The notes beneath the pieces were generated by a model. That model ran no database searches. It had not been told where the DNA came from and worked only from the letters and a program-made list of their open reading frames with translations. The position numbers and the translations under genes were made by a program. DNA of 18,495 bases from assembly GCA_013331265.1 (NCBI GenBank), contig DUGS01000048.1, positions 2,580 to 21,074 on the forward strand, in the 5' to 3' direction. This stretch comes from Methanosarcina sp. Lineage in GTDB: Archaea > Halobacteriota > Methanosarcinia > Methanosarcinales > Methanosarcinaceae. This document shows, piece by piece, positions 7,814 through 14,494 of the stretch; the first letter of the stretch is position 1, and each line of letters opens with the position of its first letter.

Positions 7814-7856
7814 ATTCTGTTTACCGAACTCTGTTTATCGGATTCTGTTTTACAGG
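7814..7856. repeat. Three imperfect 14-15 bp tandem repeats
   Basis: ATTCTGTTTACCGA (7814-7827), ACTCTGTTTATCGG (7828-7841) and ATTCTGTTTTACAGG (7842-7856) form a head-to-tail array, with a degenerate fourth start (ATTCAGGTTTTTA) running into the 3' end of the aldehyde dehydrogenase gene. It lies between two convergent genes. The T runs in each unit could act as terminators for the plus-strand transcript. Confidence 0.6.
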
Positions 7857-7858
7857 AT

Positions 7859-9298
7859 TCAGGTTTTTAACATTATGGTTCTGGTGTCCAGATATTCGGA
7901 AAGGATGTCAGGCCCGTTTTCTCTTCCGAACCCGCTCTCTTTAACTCCTCCGAAAGGAACTTCTGGAGCTACCTTCAGGTGCTGGTTGACCCATATTATC
8001 CCTGCGTTCAATTGCTCGCATCCTATCCTTACCCTGTCAAGGTCTTTTGTCCAGATTGATGCACCAAGCCCGTAGATGCTCCTGTTAGCTTCCTCTATTG
8101 CCTCATCCATGTCCTTTACCGTGACTATGGGCAGCAAAGGTCCGAATACTTCCTCTTTGAGAAGTCTGGAATCTCCGGGAACATCTGAAACGAGAGTAGG
8201 TTCAAAGAAATATCCTTTATCTGAACCCTTGAATTCAGGAACTTTCCCTCCGGTAATTATTCTACCTCCATCCTTTTCCTCAATTTCTGCTACGAGCCCT
8301 TTTATATATTCCAGCTGGTGGCGGTTGTTTAGAGGTCCAATATTTGTAGTTTTATCAAGCCCGTTTCCAACTTTTAAGTTTTTAACGCCTGCTTCGAGTT
8401 TTCTTATGAACTCCTCAGCAATGGATTCAAAAACATATAGCCTCTTGACAGCCGTACAGGCCTGGCCGCAGTTGTAAAATCTACCTCTAATGGCTCCTGC
8501 AACTGCACTTTCAAGATTTGCGTCATCACATACTAACATTGGGTCACTTCCTCCCAGCTCAAGGGTAACCCTTTTCATCCCGCTGGCTGCAAGCTCGGCT
8601 ACCCTTTTTCCTGTCCTTGACTCTCCCGTAAAAGAGATTTTTCGTACATTGGGGTTACGCACAAGGCTCTCTCCTGCAGTCTCGCCTGGGCCTGTGACGA
8701 CATTCAGGATGCCTGCGGGCAGACCGGCTTCATTCAGAATGGAAGCAAGTGTAAGGTTTGTAAGTGGGGTATTGCTTGCCGGTTTCAGCACAAAAGTATT
8801 GCCTGAAATCAAGGCAGGGGCAATTTTCCAGCCCATAATCAGGGCAGGCATATTCCAGGGTATTATAGCCGCACAGATCCCCAGAGGCTTCTTTACGGTA
8901 AAAGCATACCCATTTCCCGGAACAGGAACGAAATCTCCTCGCAAACTGCTTGCAAGCCCGCAGTAGTATTCAAGCACGTGTGCAAAGCCCTCGATTTCGC
9001 TTCTGGCTTCTGCAAGAGGTTTTCCCTGTTCCTGTGTGAGCAGGACAGCAAGTTCTTCCTTCCTCTGCCTGACAAGTCCTGCCGCCCTGTAAAAAATCAT
9101 GCCTCTCTGCTGTGGAGATGTGGAAGCCCAGCCTTCAAAAGCTAAATCCGCGGCTTCTATCGCAAGGGAAACATCATCTTCTGTGCCTCTAGGAACCTGT
9201 TCGAGAAGTTCGCCCGTTGCTGGGTTTTTAACATCAAAGCACTCGCCTCCGCATGCATCTGCCGCTTTTCCGTAAATCTGCATTTTCATGGCTACCAT
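7859..9298 (-). CDS. Aldehyde dehydrogenase family protein, NAD(P)-dependent
   Basis: A 479-residue cytosolic enzyme of typical ALDH length. Visible motifs are IIPWNMPA with Asn149 (oxyanion), Lys172 in VLKPAS, FTGES (223-227), the general base Glu247 in LELGGSDP, the nucleophile Cys281 in YNCGQAC, and EEVFGPLLP near the C-terminus. It oxidises an aldehyde to the acid. The overall pattern is closest to succinate-semialdehyde, lactaldehyde or non-phosphorylating glyceraldehyde-3-phosphate dehydrogenases; the substrate cannot be read from sequence. The residue three after Lys172 is Ser rather than the Glu that binds the NAD ribose, so NADP may be accepted (inference). The start is the first ATG (AGGT lies about 12 bases upstream); ATGs at codons 4 and 6 are alternatives. 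It is monocistronic, with a dyad in its promoter region. Confidence 0.92.
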   Translation of the reverse strand: MVAMKMQIYGKAADACGGECFDVKNPATGELLEQVPRGTEDDVSLAIEAADLAFEGWASTSPQQRGMIFYRAAGLVRQRKEELAVLLTQEQGKPLAEARSEIEGFAHVLEYYCGLASSLRGDFVPVPGNGYAFTVKKPLGICAAIIPWNMPALIMGWKIAPALISGNTFVLKPASNTPLTNLTLASILNEAGLPAGILNVVTGPGETAGESLVRNPNVRKISFTGESRTGKRVAELAASGMKRVTLELGGSDPMLVCDDANLESAVAGAIRGRFYNCGQACTAVKRLYVFESIAEEFIRKLEAGVKNLKVGNGLDKTTNIGPLNNRHQLEYIKGLVAEIEEKDGGRIITGGKVPEFKGSDKGYFFEPTLVSDVPGDSRLLKEEVFGPLLPIVTVKDMDEAIEEANRSIYGLGASIWTKDLDRVRIGCEQLNAGIIWVNQHLKVAPEVPFGGVKESGFGRENGPDILSEYLDTRTIMLKT

Positions 9299-9323
9299 TA
9301 TTTACAAAGACCTATTTTAAGAT

Positions 9324-9358
9324 AACAAATCTCATAGCAAATGAGTTGTGAATTTGTT
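9324..9358. promoter_or_regulatory. Nested inverted repeat, candidate operator of the aldehyde dehydrogenase gene
   Basis: AACAAAT (9324-9330) and ATTTGTT (9352-9358) flank CTCAT-AGCAA-ATGAG (9331-9345). Both pairs are perfect inverted repeats with slightly offset centres. A TATA-like box for the minus-strand gene lies at about 9355-9370, so the dyad covers the predicted transcription start, a common position for archaeal repressor sites. Confidence 0.45.
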
Positions 9359-9741
9359 TAAAATAATTTTAGAGGCCGCTTCTAAGAATAAAACAGGAAA
9401 GAAAAGAAAAATAAGTTCCCGCTCGATAGAAATATAAGTATATTAACAATATATAATAATCAATATATGTCTCTCCTTATAAATTTAAAAAAACGAAAAT
9501 AAGACCAGTGGGGACATTTTTAAGGAACTTCTTGAGGCTTTCCTGGCTCGTAAAAGCTATTCCGGATCAAATCGGGGGCTCCGGATGTGTTTTTTACAGA
9601 AGAACTCAGGAACTTTTGCAGAATGCAACATATGGAAAATATGTTGGTATTGCAGTTAAATGAAATTTTCAGCGGTGTAGTTTGAGGAGGGGACGAATTA
9701 CAGCCGTGGTTTGGAGAGTGCTTCAGGCTTGAAGTTTGGGG

Positions 9742-9791
9742 CTTCAGTTTAAAGCAGACCTCAGGAACCGTATTTTACCAGTAAACTGAAG
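9742..9791 (+). promoter_or_regulatory. Leader inverted repeat upstream of YYY gene
   Basis: CTTCAGTTTA (9742-9751) and TAAACTGAAG (9782-9791) form a perfect 10-bp stem with a 30-base loop. A smaller hairpin, CTTCA-GGCT-TGAAG (9721-9734), lies just before it. Both are inside the predicted leader, 36-107 bases ahead of the ribosome site. No known riboswitch class is recognised. Confidence 0.4.
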
Positions 9792-9840
9792 AGTGGACCT
9801 CAACGGAAAGGCTTCACTTTGCACTTAGGAGAGGGGGACA

Positions 9841-12003
9841 GTGTTAGAATATTTACATATTATTTTATGGTTTTTTCTTATAGAAGCTCTGAGTGTTATT
9901 TCGGCTCCGCTCGCTAAAAGTGCAGGAAACAGGCTTGCTGACGGAGGATATTCTGTATCCAGAATTCTTGGAATTATACTTATCACCTATTTTTCCTGGA
10001 TTTTTTCGTATATACTGGGTTTCAGCCTTACTGCGGTCCTGATGGCATTTCTCTTGCTTTGCCTTATATCCATTACCCTTTACAGGAAACAGCGGCTTTT
10101 CCCGAGCAGGAAGATTCTGCTCATGAATGAATTAGTGTTCATGACAGGATTCTTTTTTTTCTTGATCATACGCATGCACCTGCCCGAGATATACAGACAC
10201 GAAAAATTTATGGACTTTGCATTTTTGAACGCAGTGATGAGAACCACTTCGTTTCCTCCTCCAGACCCCTGGTTTGCAGGCGGGCTCATGGATTTTTATT
10301 ACTATTTCGGATATCTTTCTGTAGCAGTAATTGGAAAACTCAGTGCCGTAAACCCTTCCATCCTCTTTAACCTGGCAATTGCACTGACATTTGCACTTTC
10401 CCTGAACGCCTTTTTCGGCCTTGGGTACAACCTTACACGCGGAAAAATCAAGTATGGAGTCCTGACTGCGGTTTTTGGGACGCTGCTCGGGAACCTGCAG
10501 GGACTTATAGAATTCGTATCAATGTATATCCAGCATGAACATATCTCAAGAGGATACTACTGGAGCAGTTCAAGGGTCATCCCTTTTACAATAAACGAAT
10601 TTCCGTACTTCAGCTTCATACACGGAGACCTGCACTCCCATATGCTTTCAATCCCATTTCAGCTGCTTATACTTGTTTTTCTCCTGAATATGTATTTCAG
10701 GAAAAATGAGAGCTCAATATTTGAAAATAGCCTGACATTTCTCATCTTTTCAATATCCCTCGGCTTTTTATTTCCATTCAACTCCTGGGATTTTCCTGTA
10801 TACTTTGGTCTGACACTTCTCGTTGTTTTTGCATTTTATTGCGGGAATTATATCCATAATAGAAATCTATTCGCTGCTGTTGCTGAATTTTTCAATTCAA
10901 TCATTTTTATTTCTCTCTTCAGTTTCCTGTCTTATTTGCCTTTTTACCTGGATTTTAATCCCAATGCGGCAGGGGGATTTGATTTTGTTTTGCTGGAGTC
11001 CAGGACAGAGATTGATAAATTTCTAATCCTTTTCGGGCTTTTCCTTTTTCTGGTCTTCTCATTCCTTGTAACCCGCCTGGATTCAGGAAGGAAAATAGGA
11101 TTTTTTGTCCTGGTGGCAGGGGCTTCAGTACTGCTTTCAGAAACATGGAGTATTCCCTTGCTTACGATCCTTTTACCCCTATTTGCTCTTTCCATGTTTC
11201 TATTTCTGAAGGACATTCCGGAAAGAAGCGCAGCAGGATTTGCATCTCTTCTGATAGCAACAGCTGCCTTTATTGCCCTGCTCTGCGAAGTTATTTTCCT
11301 TGACGACCCTGTTTCAGGAAAGTTTGCCCGTATGAACACGGTTTTCAAATTTTACATGCATTTGTGGATCTTCCTTGCTGTTGCAGCCTCTTATTCGTAC
11401 TATGAACTTGATTTCCGTTACTCGAGTAAGTCCGGAAACAGAACGCTTTTGAAGAGAGTTATAAAAAAAATATGGACAGCTGTGCTTGTGCTCCTGATAA
11501 TCTCCTGTGCCATTTTTCCTGCAGTATCAACCTTCACGAGAATAAAAGATATGAACGCCAGGCACACCCTTGACGGAATGGGATACATGAAAGAACTGGA
11601 CAGGGGAGACTACAATGCCATAAGGTGGATGCAGGAGAATATTGAAGGCTCACCGGTAATTCTTGAAGCTTCTGAAGATGACAGCAGCTACAGTTATGCC
11701 TGCCGCGTTTCTGCAAATACGGGGTTTCCTGCGGTCATTGGATGGGCAAGGCATGAGAGGTTCTGGGGAAGAGACCATGCAGAAGTAAAAAAGAGGATAG
11801 AAGATATTAACTTGATTTATTCAACTGACAGTGAAAAGAAAGCGATTGAGCTCATGAATAGATATAAAGTAAGCTATGTGTATATCGGTGGGCTTGAACG
11901 GCAAATATATCATGTAAAACAAGATAAATTCAAGAATGAAACTTATTTTGAGCTGGTTTATGAAGGATCAGTCACAATATATAAATTAAAGAAAGACCCG
12001 TAA
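9841..12003 (+). CDS. DUF2298 / Chlor_Arch_YYY membrane protein (TIGR03662), probable GT-C-type glycosyltransferase
   Basis: A 720-residue, strongly hydrophobic membrane protein of the single-copy class (family range about 700-900). Signature blocks in order are EKFMDFAFLNA (121-131), PPPDPWFAGG (139-148), FYYYFGY with the naming YYYxG motif at 153-157, HGDLHSHM (261-268), NSWDFP, and MNTVFKFYMHLW in the last membrane part. The C-terminal soluble region of about 150 residues contains GWARHERFWG and VSYVYIGGLER, also conserved in the family. Function is not established; acidic residues in early outer loops and the many helices fit the GT-C fold, which uses polyprenyl-phosphate sugars. It starts with GTG behind AGGAGAGGGGG. 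An AglD-like gene follows on the same strand after 253 bases with its own promoter, and an Agl23 partner lies upstream, matching the known co-occurrence of TIGR03662 and TIGR03663. Confidence 0.9.
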   Translation: MLEYLHIILWFFLIEALSVISAPLAKSAGNRLADGGYSVSRILGIILITYFSWIFSYILGFSLTAVLMAFLLLCLISITLYRKQRLFPSRKILLMNELVFMTGFFFFLIIRMHLPEIYRHEKFMDFAFLNAVMRTTSFPPPDPWFAGGLMDFYYYFGYLSVAVIGKLSAVNPSILFNLAIALTFALSLNAFFGLGYNLTRGKIKYGVLTAVFGTLLGNLQGLIEFVSMYIQHEHISRGYYWSSSRVIPFTINEFPYFSFIHGDLHSHMLSIPFQLLILVFLLNMYFRKNESSIFENSLTFLIFSISLGFLFPFNSWDFPVYFGLTLLVVFAFYCGNYIHNRNLFAAVAEFFNSIIFISLFSFLSYLPFYLDFNPNAAGGFDFVLLESRTEIDKFLILFGLFLFLVFSFLVTRLDSGRKIGFFVLVAGASVLLSETWSIPLLTILLPLFALSMFLFLKDIPERSAAGFASLLIATAAFIALLCEVIFLDDPVSGKFARMNTVFKFYMHLWIFLAVAASYSYYELDFRYSSKSGNRTLLKRVIKKIWTAVLVLLIISCAIFPAVSTFTRIKDMNARHTLDGMGYMKELDRGDYNAIRWMQENIEGSPVILEASEDDSSYSYACRVSANTGFPAVIGWARHERFWGRDHAEVKKRIEDINLIYSTDSEKKAIELMNRYKVSYVYIGGLERQIYHVKQDKFKNETYFELVYEGSVTIYKLKKDP

Positions 12004-12104
12004 AAATGATATTATAATTTCCCACTTTCAAAGAAGAAACAGGTTCAAGCAAAAAAAATCACATTTTAGATAAATATATCATTTATTTCAGTATCTAAAC
12101 ATTG

Positions 12105-12154
12105 TTTCATAAATACTTTTCATAAATACGCTTCAAAACAGATTTCATAAATGG
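12105..12154. repeat. Three copies of a 12-bp direct repeat
   Basis: TTTCATAAATAC occurs at 12105-12116 and 12118-12129, and TTTCATAAATGG at 12143-12154. The spacing between copies is 13 and 25 bases. They lie about 40-90 bases upstream of the predicted promoter of the AglD-like gene, in very AT-rich DNA. They may be activator or chromatin-protein sites; AT-richness weakens the case. Confidence 0.5.
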
Positions 12155-12192
12155 GTATTATAAATATGAGATTATTTTAAATTTAGAGAGTA

Positions 12193-12248
12193 TTATATAA
12201 AACAGCATTCAACATAAAAGCTCAATAAACATTATAAATATCAAGAGG
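12193..12248 (+). promoter_or_regulatory. TATA box and ribosome site that set the start of the AglD-like gene
   Basis: TTATATAAAA at 12193-12202 is a strong archaeal TATA box and predicts a transcription start near 12222-12228. GAGGT at 12244-12248 is a good ribosome site. Together they place translation initiation just after 12250, where the only in-frame start-like codon is the ATA at 12257, eight bases from the ribosome site. Confidence 0.5.
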
Positions 12249-12256
12249 TTGTTCGT

Positions 12257-14008
12257 ATAACCAGCGTCTCGGTAGTTCTGCCAGCTTACAACGAAGCAGC
12301 CAGAATAGAAAACACGGTCTCAATAACAGCAGAGACTCTTTCAAAGATAACTCATTCTTTTGAGATCATAATAGCAGAGGACGGCAGCACGGACGGCACA
12401 GACCGGATAGCCTCAAGGCTTTCGGAACAGTACCCCTATGTCAAACACCTGCATTCCGATGAGCGGCAGGGAAGGGGAAGGGCTCTGAACAGGGCTTTTA
12501 AGGCAGCCTCAGGAGAGGTGCTCTGCTATATTGATGTGGATCTTGCAACGGATATGAGGTACCTGGAAAAGCTAATCAGAGCTGTAAGTGTGGAGGGTTA
12601 TGACTTTGCAACCGGTTCGAGAATGATGTCCGAAAGCGATGCAAAAAGGCCATTTAAGCGCGAGTTTGCAAGCAGAGGATATAACTCCCTTGTTCGGCTT
12701 TTTTTGCATTCAAAACTCTATGACCACCAGTGCGGCTTCAAGGCTTTCAGGAGAGACCCTCTCTTTGAATTGCTCGATGGAATTGAGAACCAGCACTGGT
12801 TCTGGGATACCGAATTGCTTGTCAGAGCCCAGCATGGGGGATACAGGGTCCTTGAGTTCCCTGTTTACTGGAGGCATGGAGGATCAAGTAAGGTCAATTT
12901 CGCAAAGGATATTGTTGGAATGGGCTCAGAGGTCTTCCGCCTCTGGTGGGAACTCTTTTTTCCGGGCTTATTTTCAGGGAAAGGAAAAATATTCCTGACA
13001 GCTTTTCTTGCACTTCTGATTCTCGCACTTGCTGCAACCTTTCTGGGAGCAGCCGAAGTTATGGAAAATATCAAACAGGTCTCTCCAGGCACCCTGGCTC
13101 TTGCAACTCTTGTTTACTGCGCCTCCTGGCCGCTCAGAGGAGTACGCTTCCAGCAGATCCTTAACAGGCTTGGAAACCATTTTGGACTTGGATTTCTTAC
13201 AGGGAGTATTTTCATCAGCCAATCTGCAAATGTGATCCTTCCCGCAAGAATAGGAGACTTTAGCAGGATGTATATCCTGAAAAAAAGTAAAGACCTTGCA
13301 TTTACAACGAGCCTTTCCTCTCTGACCGTAGAAAGAGTTTTTGACATAATTGCAATTACTTTCATTGCCGTACTCGCATCTTCAGGCGTAGCTGACAGGT
13401 TCGAGATTGCTTCCTGGATGAAGTCCCTTATTCAGTTTTCAGGGATTGCAGTTTTCCTTTTCTTTGCAGCCCTGTTTGCGTTATCTTTCAGGGAGAGCCA
13501 CGGTAAAAAGGATGGTAAAGAAAAGATTTCTAAAAATTCCTCGGGAGAACATCAGAATAAAATAAAAGAATTCGCCTCCACTTTTATCCACCAGATGAGC
13601 ATTGTTGCAGTCCGACCTGGATCTTTTCTTAAGGTAGTTGCATCCTCCCTTCTTATATGGGGAATGGATATTTTTACCTGTTTTCTGGTCCTGAAAGCCT
13701 TTCCGGCAGCAGGGGTGGATATATCTTCAACATTCACCGTATCCCTGGTCTTTCTGGCTGTAGCTCTCGGAAACATTGCAAAAACTTTTCCCATTACTCC
13801 CGGAGCTATAGGGACATATGAAGTTGCCCTTACTGCAGTATTCGGGCTTGGAGGCATCAGGCCTGAACTAGGGTTTACTGTCGCTGTGCTGGACCACATT
13901 ATAAAGAATTCAATCACATTGCTCGGAGGCGGGCTAGCCTTATCGGAACTGGGGCTCAGATGGAGAGAGGTCCTCTCAACGAATACCGAAACTCTAAAAG
14001 GAATGTGA
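12257..14008 (+). CDS. AglD-like protein: GT2 glycosyltransferase fused to flippase-like (LPG synthase-type) membrane domain; apparent ATA start
   Basis: The frame encodes 583 residues from an ATA at 12257. Residues 1-230 are a GT-A, family 2 domain: TSVSVVLPAYNEAARIENT, EDGSTDGT (41-48), the DxD in YIDVDLATD (Asp93, Asp95) and HWFWDTELLVRA. Residues about 235-583 are a membrane domain of the lysylphosphatidylglycerol-synthase/UPF0104 type, with SANVILPARIGDFSR, TVERVFD and ITPGAIGTYE. This architecture is that of Haloferax AglD, which makes dolichyl-phosphate mannose for S-layer N-glycans. No ATG, GTG or TTG occurs in frame between the stop at 12215 and a GTG at 12518; starting at that GTG would delete the nucleotide-binding half of the GT domain. 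The ATA sits where homologues have their first Met and has a good ribosome site, so it is either a near-cognate start, a start-codon mutation or a sequence error. It lies downstream of the YYY gene and 29 bases before an arsR-type gene. Confidence 0.85.
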   Translation: MTSVSVVLPAYNEAARIENTVSITAETLSKITHSFEIIIAEDGSTDGTDRIASRLSEQYPYVKHLHSDERQGRGRALNRAFKAASGEVLCYIDVDLATDMRYLEKLIRAVSVEGYDFATGSRMMSESDAKRPFKREFASRGYNSLVRLFLHSKLYDHQCGFKAFRRDPLFELLDGIENQHWFWDTELLVRAQHGGYRVLEFPVYWRHGGSSKVNFAKDIVGMGSEVFRLWWELFFPGLFSGKGKIFLTAFLALLILALAATFLGAAEVMENIKQVSPGTLALATLVYCASWPLRGVRFQQILNRLGNHFGLGFLTGSIFISQSANVILPARIGDFSRMYILKKSKDLAFTTSLSSLTVERVFDIIAITFIAVLASSGVADRFEIASWMKSLIQFSGIAVFLFFAALFALSFRESHGKKDGKEKISKNSSGEHQNKIKEFASTFIHQMSIVAVRPGSFLKVVASSLLIWGMDIFTCFLVLKAFPAAGVDISSTFTVSLVFLAVALGNIAKTFPITPGAIGTYEVALTAVFGLGGIRPELGFTVAVLDHIIKNSITLLGGGLALSELGLRWREVLSTNTETLKGM

Positions 14009-14018
14009 TAGCCTGAAA

Positions 14019-14047
14019 AAATGTCTGAGTGAAAGAAATGTCTGAGA
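14019..14047 (+). repeat. 11-bp direct repeat at the arsR start, creating a three-codon upstream frame
   Basis: AAATGTCTGAG occurs at 14019-14029 and again at 14037-14047. The second copy is the start of the ArsR-like gene (ATG TCT GAG); the first reads ATG TCT GAG TGA, a Met-Ser-Glu mini-frame. It looks like a short local duplication. The mini-frame may affect translation of the regulator. Confidence 0.6.
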
Positions 14048-14394
14048 AGAAAATAATAGCAGTCCAGGACGCTTATGCACTTCCTGAAGATGTGCTCGAA
14101 GCTGTTCATACGGCCCTGAATGAAGATGTTGAAGAAATAGTCAGTCTGTTCAAAGTCCTTGCAGACCCAACCCGCCTGAGGATACTTAAAGCTCTTGAAG
14201 TCCAGAGCCTTTGCGTCTGTGTCCTTGTTGAAGCTACGGACCAGAAGCATTCTGCACTTTCTTACCACCTGAAGCTCTTAAAGGAAGCAGGGCTCGTGGA
14301 TTCAAGGAGAGAACGCAGTTTTCAGATCTATGACCTTACGGAATTCGGAAACCTGCTTCTGAAGCAAATTGAAAGACATTTTGAGAAAAGTTAA
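14038..14394 (+). CDS. ArsR/SmtB-family metal-sensing transcriptional repressor
   Basis: A 118-residue winged-helix protein. After an N-terminal extension of about 30 residues comes FKVLADPTRLRILKAL (38-53), the usual ArsR opening, then SLCVCVLVEATDQKHSALSYHLKLLKEAGLVDSRR with the recognition helix and wing. Cys59 and Cys61 in L-C-V-C-x-L match the alpha3 metal(loid) motif ELCVCDL of ArsR, which senses As(III), Sb(III) or soft divalent metals. No third cysteine is present, so a two-Cys site or one completed by other ligands is likely; the metal is not determined. It lies 29 bases after the AglD-like gene and is probably co-transcribed, and is convergent with nikR. A GTG at 14029 would add three residues; the ATG at 14038 is preferred. 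No strong ribosome site is visible. Confidence 0.88.
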   Translation: MSEKKIIAVQDAYALPEDVLEAVHTALNEDVEEIVSLFKVLADPTRLRILKALEVQSLCVCVLVEATDQKHSALSYHLKLLKEAGLVDSRRERSFQIYDLTEFGNLLLKQIERHFEKS

Positions 14395-14494
14395 GTAAAG
14401 GAGTTGAGGGACTTTGACCCATTAAATAAGTTTAACGCCCCTCATCATTCCTGAACAATTAGTTATTGGAGCTTTGTATCCGGAAAAGATAGAA

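Larger units (their letters stand above)
9299..9840. other. 542-base divergent intergenic region with long leader of the YYY gene
   Basis: The left part holds the aldehyde dehydrogenase promoter and a dyad (9324-9358). TATA-like boxes toward the YYY gene are seen at 9447-9460 (AATATATAATAATC) and 9476-9485 (TTATAAATTT), giving a predicted leader of 330-360 bases. The leader has more balanced base composition than the flanks and several inverted repeats. It also contains an unrecognised 51-codon frame from a GTG at 9508 to the TGA at 9661-9663 and, in another frame, an open stretch reading DIFKELLEAFLARKSYSG without a start codon. Neither is called as a gene; the second could be a relic. AGGAGAGGGGG at 9827-9837 is the ribosome site of the YYY gene. 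Confidence 0.5.

Noticed and set aside
6845..12010. Shared GTAAAAATGAT at the stops of the FAD-enzyme and YYY genes
   Set aside because: Eleven AT-rich bases including the stop codon; flanks differ, so there is no evidence of a mobile or attachment site.
12004..12256. Possible insertion sequence remnant or CRISPR-like array in the repeat-bearing spacer
   Set aside because: Repeats are short, AT-rich and unevenly spaced, and there are no terminal inverted repeats or transposase fragments.
12518..14008. AglD-like gene starting at the GTG at 12518
   Set aside because: This would remove the conserved nucleotide-binding half of the GT2 domain, which is intact upstream in the same frame with a promoter and ribosome site.
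13552..14268. Minus-strand open frame of 238 codons over the AglD and arsR genes
   Set aside because: It lies antisense to two well-supported genes, its translation resembles no family, and it is an expected shadow of codon usage.
14405..14444. TGAGGG/CCCTCA hairpin between arsR and nikR as a terminator
   Set aside because: Only six base pairs with a 28-base loop and no T run at the right place.
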